From assembly GCA_026120185.1 (NCBI GenBank), contig JANUWF010002362.1, positions 2,755,001-2,819,000 of the forward strand: a stretch of DNA of 64,000 nt, written 5' to 3'. Shown here one piece after another: positions 1 to 10,647 of the stretch (position 1 is its first letter; each line of letters starts with the position of its first letter). Origin of the DNA: Voacanga thouarsii (Eukaryota; Streptophyta; Magnoliopsida; Gentianales; Apocynaceae). A program made the translations under genes and the position numbers. The notes beneath the pieces are model-generated. The model was not told the DNA's origin and searched no databases. It was given only the letters and a program-made list of their open reading frames with translations.

Positions 1-1130
1 ATTAACTCTTTTATTAATTAATTAATCCACTTGGGCCCAATATAAAATTACCTAAGATAATTAATTAATAAACTAATTTAATTAAATTGGTCCAACTAAT
101 TGTTCTAGCCCCAATTAAATAATTAATTTGACTCATAGAATAATTCTTCCAAAAATAAATTAACCCAATAAGCCCATATAGTAAATAAATTTATTAAGGT
201 TATTTGAGTTACTCTGGGGACCAAAAGACATATTATTCTTGGCTACTAAAATGACCAAAATACCCTTGCTAACAAATAGTTGTATTTTTTTTTTCATTTT
301 AAGTATTCCATTTATCACTATATTGAAATATTAACCTTGAGAACAATATTGCAAGTGTAGTGTCTTCGACCAACATGTGTAATGATGAAAATACCCCTCT
401 AAGTAACACCAATCATTGAGACAGAAAAAATGCAATAACACATTTCTCAATGACATCTACCATCCTTTGCTAGGAAAAATGCAATAGCACGTTACTCAAT
501 GACATCTACCATCCTTTGCTAGGTAGTCTGATAATCTATGAATTACAATATGTATCCACTTATCATAGGGAGCTATCCAAAGGTGTACATACTTAGTCAT
601 GTTTTTCAGGGCCCTAGATTATTTATTTTATCCTGGACAATCACAATGGAGCGATTTCTTCATGTAATGAAGTATAGAAACTCTATTGTATAAGTTTGTC
701 TAATTTAACTAGAGTCATACACCTAACGTACAAGGTTATTAGCCTTGCGATAAAACTTCAACTAACATACATCAAAGTGTACAAGTCTAATTTCACTAGA
801 CCATTAACTTATACTCAAATTTTAGGAACTCGTCTATGCAGTAGCTGCAATAAACCAATCTTTATTTATTTTAGTACTTTTATAAAGATTTTTATTACAT
901 GGTCTAATTCTATGTATTCCAAATATGCTTACACTATTGGTGTGAGTGGACTACTCACTGGTTAAAGGGAAACTATTCCCCATTTAGAAACTATAGTGTA
1001 ATGATCTAAACCTTGATGAAGTGCCCAACTTCATCAATTTTTGCACTTTGATGTATGTTTATATTCTTTTCATTTCTTAATAAAATTCTCACAATTTTTA
1101 TGGTTTTTTTAAAAATAATAAAAATAAGAC
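1..1130 (-). repeat. Partial copia LTR (Copia-1/Copia-3 family), minus strand
   Basis: This stretch shares blocks in the same order with the Copia-1 LTR at 13371-17013: the 'gctactaaaatgaccaaaat' block near 242, the 'gacatctaccatcctt' block near 450 and 502, and the 'ggactactcactgg' block near 948. It is therefore the reverse-orientation LTR of a related copia element that continues left of the window. The right boundary is approximate, because similarity fades around 1130 in a run of A and T. It is clearly more diverged from Copia-1 than the Copia-1 and Copia-3 LTRs are from each other. No coding content; the small ORFs here are chance. Confidence 0.7.
424..522. repeat. Two-copy tandem duplication of about 50 bp
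   Basis: Two adjacent copies (424-473 and 474-522) of a unit beginning gaaaaa(a)tgcaata and ending catcctttgctag, differing at a few bases. The related LTR at 14540-14600 has only one copy of this block, so the duplication is local to this LTR fragment. Confidence 0.8.
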
Positions 1131-1880
1131 CTAATATCATTTGAATATTAGAGTACTGAAATTACAGAGAACAAGAACATATTAACATCATTTTCTATTT
1201 TAGACAGTTATAATTATGTAAAATATATAGTAACATCTATCAACTCAGTTTTATATTTGTGATATATGAATAATCAACACAAAAAATACAAATATTTAAT
1301 ATTATTAATTACATTTTATTGGCTACCTTATTATCATAGATGAAATAAAATCTTTTCCACTCCACTCTTGTAAAAAAATCTCTACGATGAAGATCGAATT
1401 CTTATAATATATGAAGACTACTATATTGGGTTGGGATAAAAAGAGGGAGGAAAAGTGGAGGAGATATAAATTTGAATGTAAATGAGTGATTTAAAATATT
1501 TGGTTAAGAAGAAAATATGGAGAGAAAATAAATTAGGAGGGGAAGAGTTCTCTCTCCACTTCAGAAAAATAACCCGTTCAAATTTGGACGGATTGGGACA
1601 TAAATCACCATTAAATTCCCTTATGTCTAACTAAATAAAATGAAAGTAAATTTTATGTACTCTTCTTGAAGGAAGTAAAAGTTCCCTTGTCTTCCCCTTC
1701 ATTTCCCCTTTTTTGATTGAAACATAGTGTAGTGTCATATGTCTACAAACACAAGTTCTTGGAACTATATTGTAAAGTGAATATATCTTCTTATTGAAAT
1801 GAAGCATTTGCAGGTCCAATCATGACTAAATCATGCATCTCATCTCCTTTGTGCTTTGCAACTTCTTGTTTTCCCCTATT
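1131..1880. other. AT-rich spacer without recognisable feature
   Basis: No gene, LTR terminus or repeat could be recognised. The stretch lies between the partial copia LTR and the 5' region of the Tat-like element and may belong to either. Short ORFs in it have no family resemblance. Confidence 0.5.
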
Positions 1881-3660
1881 GATACCCAAAATTGTAGTTG
1901 GCTAGGCAAGTCAATTTTCGACCGGACAGACAAATCAAGATGTGATTGGATAGGCTAGTCAGAGCATGATTGAATAGGCCGATTAAAAGCATCATTTGAT
2001 GGGCTAAATAGGTACAATTGGGCTAAGTAAGTAAGCTAGGCCAGGTAGCCTCTAATAGCATCCCAGGCAAGTTAGAGAAGTAGCTGGCCTAGGGTTTGAC
2101 TCTAGTTAGGATACTTCCTATTTTCAAAGAAGTTGGTTATTGAGGGGATAATGTGTGGATTTCCTTCCAAGGAGTCGCCCACTTCGCCATTAATGATCAT
2201 GAAGTAGGGGGGTGTAACTGCGATCACCATTTTCTCCATTTATAGTCATAGAGGAGTGACTTGAAAACTTAAGGATGAAGGAATTCTGCCAATAAAAGTT
2301 AGAAGATAAGTAGAAGGAGGAGGATATCAAGAAATCATCTCAAGAGCATATCATTCCTTAAAGTTTAAAAGCTTGTTTTACTGCTTTTTCTTTACAACTT
2401 TCCTTTAAATTTATGTACTTTTACAGTTTTCAATCAATTCCAACTAAGTCTTTCTTTCAAATTACTAAGTGATTATACTCTTGGGGATATTACTTTGGTC
2501 TGTAGTTCATTCTTCCTAATTTGCACAAAATAATTACATTTACTTCACGAATTAAACTTGCTTGGGGGTTTCCTGGAGTACTCTAAGGAACCCTATCATT
2601 TGATCTTCATCTTCCTATGTAATTTCTTAAAAATATTTGTGTAATGGAAGTAAACAAATGTGTAGAACATCTGACTGGCTAAGTGTTTCTTTCGGCCAAT
2701 CTAATCATAGCTAAACCAGTCCGGCCAGTCACTAATTTGATGGCCAGACAGTGAATTGCAGATTCAATGTCTCTTTTTTGGCATGCTTGTTGAGACCACC
2801 AAATGTACATTTCGTTGAATGCAATTACGATCTGGTTGCATAATAAGCTAGATAGAAGGATATTCGGGTGAAAATCCTAGTCGATCAAAAGGTGTATCTT
2901 AAACGTCAACGGGAGCTAAGACCTCTACATCTCTTTCGACCATTTAATAGTAGTTTGATAAAAGTACAGGCAAGTAGCTTTAAGGTCTAGTGCAATAGAT
3001 GGCAACTATCTTTAAACTAATGTTGTAAAATAAACTGCTTACCATAATAAAAGGACACTAGTCAATATCCAATCCAATCTATCTAGCCACTTTATAGGGG
3101 GTAAGTCGAATTCCCAAAAAATCAGTGCTTCTAGCATAACTACAATACATTAGGGTGTCAATAGCTCTTCCAGATCATTCTGTGACAATAGAACAGATAC
3201 CTTAGGATGGAAACTCAAACTTGGTGGTTGGTGCATTGTTATTACCTATTGCCTATCTATACACAGATGTCTAGTTGCCCGTACGTTATGGAATGGATAC
3301 TTAGCAACCAGTTTACTTTGGAGGGCAACAACTAGTGTATACTGGGGAGACATCAACCAACATACCTTGTAGGTTAATATCCGGTGATCGGACTAGGGGG
3401 TAATATAGTAGCAAGATCCTTTATACCAACTGAAGTAGCCAAACCATCCTACAGTACTATTCCATCAGCTAATTTGCATACACTATAGCACAACAAGTAG
3501 GAAATCCTATAATGGGAGGCTATGCACAACCAGTCACTGTTCTTGTGCTAACTCAACAAAGAATGCCGACCGGATAGTTTCAACAGGTTGCCTTAACTTC
3601 GCAGACCTATTAGCTAAGAAGTATCGTCCAGTCACATAATACTAGTGTTTAGGTAGATAC
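1881..3660 (+). other. Probable 5' LTR/leader of the Tat-like element
   Basis: Non-coding, with many short direct words (ggctag, ggccag, gactgg) and a T-rich middle section, lying directly upstream of the gag remnant. I could not find a convincing TG...CA LTR pair or a primer-binding site, so the LTR/leader division is not resolved. No gene is visible. Confidence 0.4.
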
Positions 3661-3679
3661 GAATGCAATAGCCAATGTT

Positions 3680-4300
3680 TTGAGAAAACAATTCAGCTTA
3701 ACAATTACTAGTACAGAGAAAGCTACTTACCAGAAACCTTGTCCCAAATGGATAGACTCAATGTTAACTTTTCCCAAAGGCTTCACTATTTTGAACATTA
3801 CCACTTTTTTGGGAGATGATAGTAAGACCACCATGAAGCATATCAATAGATTCACTATCTAATATGGTGAGGTAACTAGGAGTGAATCACATAAATTACA
3901 TATTTTTCTATTATCGTTGATAGGTCATGCTCTTACTTGGTATTCCAATATATTACCTAAATCTATCTAAAGCTAGCCTGAAATAGAAAGGGTTTTTCAT
4001 GAAAGGTTCTTTCAACCTAAACTAGACATCTCAGTGGCTGATGTTTTAGGCATAAAAAAAAAAAAAAAAAGCCACATGAGACTGTTACTAATTTTCTAGA
4101 ATGGTTTAGGCAGTTAAAGGAAAAATGCCAGACACTTTTACCAGAATCAGAATATACACAGATTTCTATTGACTAGATGCATTCTTAGTTAAAGGAGGCC
4201 CTAATTCTACACAACTTTTCTGATTTATCACAACTAGCCTCACATGTAGTTAGAGTTGAACAGATCATCAAAGATAAAGAGGCAAGATGAAAGGCAAAAT
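3680..4300 (+). pseudogene. gag: gag remnant (capsid domain) of the Tat-like element
   Basis: The Gag capsid forms the virus-like particle of the retrotransposon. The translated frame shows the Retrotrans_gag pattern of plant Ty3/gypsy elements: TFPKGFTILN, then GHALTWYSN near 3925-3955, then a glutamate/arginine-rich stretch ending in VVRVEQIIKDKE near 4245-4280. At least three stops (for example after RFTI at 3860) and a poly-A run at 4054-4070 interrupt it, so it cannot make a full protein. It belongs with the PR at 5590 and the RT at 17332. Confidence 0.75.
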
Positions 4301-4529
4301 TCTAGAAGGGGCCAACCATGATTTCAGTAATTAACAACATCAATAATCCAACATCGAAGAAGAAGCTATGAAAATCGAGATTGTGACCGAAAGGTTTATA
4401 GTTGTCTAGTCTTGAGACCAATTAGGGGTAAAGAGCTTGTCAAGTCACATAATTAGGAAACATATTTATTTGATATAATTAAAGCTGACCAAATCTTCAA
4501 TTACCTTCTTAAAGATAGGTAAATCAAAC

Positions 4530-4790
4530 TTACGAGTGGCTAGAAAATCCTGGACATCGAAGAATTAAAGGGTAAACAATATTGTAAGTGACAAAATTCT
4601 TTTACCTATTCCACCAAAAACAGTGTAGTTTTTAGAAATATTATTCAGAAAGCTATCCAAGAAAAGCGTTTCAAGTTGACATATGACAACAATATTGAAA
4701 TGCTGGTAGATACAAACCCCTTTCCAGCTACTGATATTAACATAATGGAAGTAAGTAAGGTTAGCTAGACAATTCTACGGCAACTATTAG
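4530..4790 (+). pseudogene. Tat gag C-terminal segment (KGKQYC/VFRN motif)
   Basis: The three frames together show LKGKQYCK, then a segment equivalent to VFRNIIQ near 4625-4650, then RFKLT and VDTNPFPATDIN near 4700-4740. This series is typical of the region between capsid and protease in Tat-type elements. Each motif lies in a different frame or is broken by a stop. The flanking stretches 4301-4529 and 4791-5589 are presumably the same reading region, but no domain can be read in them. Confidence 0.6.
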
Positions 4791-5589
4791 TGACAGGCTG
4801 GCTAGTCCTCAAAGTTTTGAAGAAACAGTCGATGATAGACCAATTCATTCTCAAATTGCCAAAGAAATTATTGATGGTAGTCTAATTAGCCCTAGGTTAT
4901 TCATGAAGACCTCTCCATCAAGAACCCATTCAAAACAGGTTGATAAGAATGAATTGGTAACAACTTTGGTCAAGTTAAGCACAACTGAAAGAAAGCAGGA
5001 TAGTTTGACGAGGAAGAAGGTGTCCAGATAGATAGTCAGTCAAAACATGGTAAACATCGTAGGAGCTAGGCCGTCTTATTCGAAAAAGATGTAGATTTTG
5101 AAAGAAAAAAACGTCTGACCAACCAGACTTGTTTCCTAAGCCATTTGTCAATCGACAAACCAATCACCCCCGACGAAAAATAGATCTATGTGCCAGGCTT
5201 TAGAGAGATAAGGGGGCAGACCTGTCAGGTACTAGCAAACGGTTTGTGTTTGACTGGCTAAAATTTCTGACAAAAATATAGGTTAAAGGCTGCTAGGAAT
5301 ATTATTTTTAAGGTACATAAAAAGATCTTAACATTGCATATCTCAACTTTAAATGTGCATGATGAAAATTATATAAGTTTAGTACCAGCTATGCTTACTA
5401 CAACTCAATTGAGAAGATTACAAAGGAAGAAGGCATATCAAAGGTATAAATAAGAAGACTATAGAATATGACCAGTTAGTGAAACTAGAAGAGAAGGAGT
5501 CTAAAGGTTTTGTGAATACAGTTGGTTTCCTGCCTTTGAAGTTTTACAGGAATGAGGAAAGGAAGGTACTAGTAGAAGATGTCTTTTTT

Positions 5590-5998
5590 ACTAATCAGGC
5601 AGTAGTTGAGTGGCTTAACCTAACAAACTAGTCAGGCAATAAAAAGGGATCCAGCATGTTTTTTTCTAAATCGATAAAAGAAATGGCCAATCATTTGATA
5701 CTTTTACATGTCAAAACTCATGTAAATAGTAGACTTATTTCCAAAGTATTCGTTGACGGGGAAGCTATTCTCAACATCATACCTATTTCAACACTCAAGA
5801 AGTTGGGAAAGTCATTAGCAGATTTGGTGGTGATGAACAAGTAAATGACTAGCTTCACTGACAATACCACTCCAATATTAGGAGTCTTGATTTCAGACGT
5901 AACAGTCAGTTCAAGGACTAGATCAACAACTTTTTTTGTCATTGAGGGAAAACTTTCATATTTAATCATGTTGGGGTCAGGACTGGATATATGCTAAT
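5590..5998 (+). pseudogene. Aspartic protease remnant (Tat-like), interrupted by Copia-1
   Basis: The protease cleaves the Gag-Pol polyprotein. The frame contains VFVDGEAILNIIPISTL around 5747-5800, matching the Asp-Gly active-site loop of Tat-type proteases (VDGGASLNILP in relatives, so Gly to Glu here). It is followed by an SFTDNTTPILGVLI-like segment and TTFFVI. The reading continues to an (L)GxxWI-type C-terminal motif at about 5970 and is cut at 5998, where Copia-1 inserted. The rest resumes at 17019. A stop at 5842-5844 separates the halves. Confidence 0.8.
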
Positions 5999-6781
5999 TG
6001 CAGGAACGAAAAACAAAGGATGAATGCACGCATGAAACAAAATCTAGAAAACAAAGACACGGCACAATAGAAGGTGAAAATCAATACCTTTACTGGTCCC
6101 AACCACGGTGTTTTAATATTTCAAACATCTGGAGGTTATCGATAGAAGAGGTTTAAGTAATCCTTAACTCTTCTGTAGCGTGAATAATAAAAAACCTTTT
6201 AGTTTAAGCTATTGAGCCAAAATAATTTATTATTTTTCCTTGGATCTAATGAGCCCAAAAATAACAACCATTAATTATTTATTTTTTTAGCCTATTAAAA
6301 TAACCCAATAAATATTTAATGACCACCAACTTATACTTAAGTTGTTGAGTACAAGTCCACACTGTAGCAGTAGTTGTCTGGGTTTCTATCACATAATACT
6401 TTTTAGAAACTACTACTACTGGTCTTGTTCTATGTATTCGAATTATGTTTGTGTTATAAAATGAATAGACTACTCATTGGCTAAAGGTAAGCCATTCCCT
6501 ATTTAGAATTCATAACACAATAACCTTGCCATGATGAGATTTCCATTCTCATCATCCGGTTAAGAACAACAGTTTATATATTAAGTATCCTATAGTCCAT
6601 ACCTTACTGTGAAAGACCTCCATTCACATGAACCATTTACTTATACACAATGAGTCTTTTCTAATAAAATCATGCATAAATATAAAGAAAATTTTACAAA
6701 CAAATTCTAAGAAAAATATTTTTATTAATACAAGTAAAAAATACATTAGAAACCTAGTCTAAAAGGGCATACATTCCAATA
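5999..6781 (-). repeat. Copia-1 3' LTR, shortened by two internal deletions
   Basis: It starts (left edge) tgcaggaacg and ends cattccaata, matching the edges of the right LTR (13371 tgtaggaaca and 17013 ccaata). At 783 bp it is much shorter than the right LTR after removal of C2 (about 1951 bp). Alignment by eye places one gap of about 400 bp at position 6092 (right-LTR bases 13464-13868) and one of about 770 bp at position 6325 (right-LTR bases 14093-16556 minus C2). Confidence 0.88.
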
Positions 6782-6796
6782 ATCTCCCACTTGCAC
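6782..6796 (-). other. Polypurine tract of Copia-1
   Basis: The minus strand reads gtgcaagtgggagat directly before the 3' LTR. This purine-rich primer for plus-strand DNA synthesis has the same position and wording in Copia-2 (37160-37173) and Copia-3 (52501-52513). Confidence 0.8.
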
Positions 6797-7660
6797 TTTA
6801 AAATTAAGTAAGTCCATAGGTGCTCATCCCTATGGCATCTAAGTATCTTCTAAAAACCATTTCTGCCAAAGGCTTAGTGAAAGGATCTGCTAAATTATTC
6901 TCTGAGGTAATCTGTTCTACCATGACTTCCCGTCTTTAGATGAAATTTCGGATCATGTGGTACTTCCTCTCTACTTGTGAGACTGCACCAGTGTTGTCGC
7001 AATATATCACAATTGGTTTGTCTATGTGTGGCACGACTCCAAGTTCTAAAAGGAACTTTCAGAGCTAAATTGCTTCTTTGGATGTCTCCGAAGCTGCCAC
7101 ATACTTAATTCCATGGTTAAGTCAGCAATACAAGATTGCTTGATACTCCTCCATAAAATGGCTCCTCTAGACAAGGTGAAGACATATCCACTAGTAGATT
7201 TTCTCTCATCCTTATCTACCTGGAAGTTTGAGTCTATGTATCGTGTAAAAACCAAGTCATCAGTCTTGTAAACCAGTATATAATCTCTCGTACGATTGAG
7301 ATACTTGAGAATATGCTTTACAACCTGCCAATGAACTTTCCTATAGTTTGACTGATATCTACTGACTAAGCCTATGACAAAGCAGATATCTGACCTAGTA
7401 CACAACATGACATACATAAGACTTCCCACAGCCAAAGTATAGAGAATCCTACTCATCCTATCTTTTTCTTCTTGAGACTTTGAACAGTCTTTTGAAGAAA
7501 AAGATAACCCATGTCTACAATGGATCAATGCCCCATTGCATGAGTCCATGCTGTACTTGGCCAACACTTTGTCAATGTATGTAGCTTGGGATAAACCTAA
7601 CATTCTTTGCGTCCTATTTCTAAGAAGCTTTCTTCTGAGAATATAACTAGTTTCACCCAT
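6797..7660 (-). pseudogene. Copia-1 RT C-terminus and RNase H remnant
   Basis: An open stretch at 7046-7660 carries copia RT-connection motifs (RMLGLSQATYIDKVL, SLMYVMLCTRSDICF, SRYQSNYRKVHW) and the start of RNase H (STSGYVFTLSRGAILW). Nearer the LTR, at 6797-7045, other frames give IYCDNTGAV and ADPFTKPL, the two usual RNase H C-terminal motifs. RNase H degrades the RNA strand during reverse transcription. Frame changes at about 7046 and 7660 break continuity with the RT upstream. Confidence 0.85.
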
Positions 7661-8256
7661 GTCCTTTATACTAAATTGACTAGATAGCCAAACCTTAGTA
7701 GATGACAGTGTCCCTACATCATTCCAATGAGTAGAATGTCATCCACATACAAGACAAGAAAAACCACATTTATGCCTTCCAGTTTCCTATACACACATGG
7801 TTCATCCTCGTTTTGAATGAAATTGTAAGATTTTACAGTTTCCTTGAAATGAATGTTACATGCTTTGAATGCCTGCTTAAGTCCATAAATGGATTTCTTA
7901 AGCTTACAAACCATATGTTCTTGGCTTTTAGCAATAAAGCTTTCTGGTTGGGATATATAGATGTCTTCACTAAAATGGCCATTTAAAAATGCCGTCTTGA
8001 CATCCATTTGCCATATCTCATAGTTATAATGACATATGATAGAAAGAAGGATACGGATGGACTTAAGCATGGCTATTGGAGAAAAGGTTTCCTTATAGTC
8101 GATCTCTTCTTTCCGAGTATACCCTTTCACCACAAGCCTAGCTTTGAAGGTTTCCACCTTCCCATCTCCCTTCTTCCTCTTGTACACCCACATACACCCA
8201 ATGGGTTTTATCCTTTCAAGCAAAGCTACAAGATCCCAAACTTGATTGAAGTACAT
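7661..8256 (-). pseudogene. Copia-1 reverse transcriptase remnant (YVDD)
   Basis: The frame 7714-8256 reads as a copia reverse transcriptase: [50 protein letters not shown] and finally LYVDDILLIG, with the catalytic YVDD codons at 7738-7749. It reverse-transcribes the element RNA in the particle. The first methionine corresponds to an internal residue of the family protein, so this is a fragment of the polyprotein and not an independent gene. A frameshift follows directly after the YVDD block. Confidence 0.88.
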
Positions 8257-9510
8257 AGACTCAACTCGGTTTTCATTACTTTATGCTATAGGTCTGTATT
8301 GGCATCAGCAATTACCTCCTCATATGTAGTGGGATCATGTTCCTGATGGTCAAAGTCTAGGTCAAAAGCCTCTCCAGTCCATCTTTCTGAACTCTAGATA
8401 TCCCCCCACTACGACGAGGCTCCATTTGTATAAGTTCCTAAGGCTGTGCCTCTTCTTGTTCTATAACGGGGTTAGGAGAAGTTGATTCAGAAGATAACTT
8501 CTCTTCGAGTTCCAACCTTGTTGAACCTTTAGTGGATATTCTTTATTCATCCTCCCAGTATCTAGCATTAGTAATCATGAGTACTTTCTATTCTTTGGGA
8601 TGATAAAAATAACCACCATTTGTACCTTTTAGATACCTTACAAAATACCATAATTTTGATCTTGGTTCTAAATTATCTCCTTGGATCAGTACATAAGTTC
8701 GACAACCTCATATCTTGAGATGATTTAGATTTGGCTTACGCCCAATTCACAACTCATAGGGAATCCTAGGCACTGACTTGGAAGGCAGCAAGTTTAGAAT
8801 ATATGTCGTTGTTTCTAGGGCATATCCCCAAAAAGACATTGGAAGAGTAGCATGAGACATCATGCTTCGGACCATTTCCATCAATGTCCTATTCCTTCTC
8901 TCACTACTCCATTCTGCTGGGGTGTCTCCGGTACAGATAGCTGGAATACTATTCCATGATGTACCATGTAATCCTTAAATTCACAAAGGAGGTATTCTCC
9001 ATCACGATCTAATCGTAAAGCTTTGATTAGCTTACCTGTTCGACACTCCACTTCAGTCTTAAACTTTTTGAACTTGTCAAAAGAATCAAACTTACATCTC
9101 ATCAGATAAATGTAACCATACCTTGTACAATCATCTGTGAAAGTGATGAAGTACTCATATGCTCCTTTTGTTGGTGTAGATAAAGGACCACACACTTCAG
9201 AATGAACAAGACTCAATACTTCTTTGGCTCTATTTGCTTTTTTGGTAAATGACTTTTTGGTCATTTTTCCTATAAGACAGGATTCACACTGAGGCCAACT
9301 TTCCAATCTCAATGAGCTTAAAGGCCCATCATGGATTAACCTCTGAATTCTAGTTGAGTTAATATGACCTAACCTTAGATGCCAAAGATATGAGTCATTG
9401 AAATTGGTCTTTCTCTTCCTATTTAAAGGTTCTGATTGAGCGTTATTCAATTGATTGTTAATAGGATTAATGAAGAATATATTTCCATACATGTGCCCAG
9501 TACATATAAC
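8257..9510 (-). pseudogene. Copia-1 integrase remnant
   Basis: The clean part is 8881-9492. It contains the zinc-binding HHCC segment (LWHLRLGHIN ... CESCLIGKM), then the catalytic core: HSEVCGP, where the family has an Asp two residues before Cys and here it is Glu; TDDCTRYGYIY; LDRDGEYL; and QQNGVVREG. Integrase inserts the cDNA into the host chromosome. Downstream of 8881 (8257-8880) the IN C-terminus and the IN-RT linker are readable only in pieces across frames with several stops. Confidence 0.85.
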
Positions 9511-10058
9511 TTCATTATTTCTACTGTTAGTAATACCAAAATGGAAAGAAACATAATATCCTTAATTTATAAGTTTTGCAACTGAAACCAAATTCTATCT
9601 AAAACCAGGAACAAATAAAATATCCTTCAAAATAATTATTCTATTACAATTAAAAGTAAGTTCCAGTTCTTCCACAGCAAGGGCCTAAACTTATGCTCCA
9701 TTTCTCATGCATAGTCCATGTTCGCCATTCTAGAGTCTTCTAATCTTTCTAAACCCCTACAAGGAGTTACAGATATGATCTGTGGCTCCTGAATCAACAA
9801 TCTAAGTGGAAGTTGATCCAACCATTAATATAGACTCTAGATAGAGAACATTACCTATAGGGTTTTTCTTGGACTAAAGATCGGGACACTCCTTTTCCAA
9901 TGCCCCTTCTTCCTACACTTCAAGTATTTTCCCTTAGGTTTATCTTTGGATTGGGACTTGGGCTGGTGCACTGCATTACACTTATTCTTCTTGAATTTTT
10001 TGGGCTTGGGCCTAGTTCTTGAAGAAGAGGCCACCATAGCTCTGGCCTGTTGCTTCAT
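9511..10058 (-). pseudogene. Copia-1 Gag zinc knuckle and protease
   Basis: The protease active-site loop VDSGATDHIC is intact in reading, with its Asp codon at 9793-9795 on the minus strand. Upstream, at 9855-10058, a lysine-rich tail (KPKKFKKNK, KDKPKGKYLKC) ends in a decayed CCHC knuckle (KCRKKGHWKRS), which binds RNA in intact elements. Stops separate these parts from each other and from IN. Confidence 0.8.
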
Positions 10059-10647
10059 GACATTCTTTGCTACCTAAAGCTCCTTTATCAACTCCGTTAA
10101 ACTCATGTTTAACATGTTCATGTTGTAATTCAACTTGAATTGAGTGAATGAGGCAAGCAAAGATTTGAGAACCATGTTCACTTGGCTTTTGGGGTCAATA
10201 ACAACCCCCAGGATTTCTGCTTCCTCAAAAGTAGCAATCATCTTGAGCATATGCTCTTTGACTGATGCTCCCTAATCCATCTTGGTGTTATGATTGTTAT
10301 GAGAGCCTCCTGCCTTGTGGGCCGGCTCTTATCCGTGAATATTGTGGCTAGTGAATGTCATATGCAGTAGCCATGTGCTTGTGTTTGGACTATAGCACAT
10401 TTGACATGGAGGCTAACATATAGCACCGGGCCATTTCAATAGCCTTCTTCCAAGCCTTTTTAGCCACACGCTCCTTTGTAGTGGAACATTCCCCGATTAC
10501 TGGGCAGGTCTCGTATAGGACATACTTATACTCTTCGGTTGTGAGTATTATGCCTAGGTTTCTTTTCCAGTCCACATAGTTTGGACCCATTAACTTATTC
10601 TCAAGGAGAATAATGACTAAGGGACTGAAAGAACCTCCACCAACCAT
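10059..10647 (-). pseudogene. gag: Copia-1 gag N-terminal part
   Basis: The start is the ATG at 10645-10647 (minus), giving MVGGGSFSPLV and then the copia Gag motif LMGPNYVDWKRNLGIIL and YVLYETCP. The Copia-3 gag begins the same way at 48603, which supports this start. The open frame runs to 10390; the remainder to 10059 continues in other frames. Gag packages the element RNA into particles. Confidence 0.85.
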
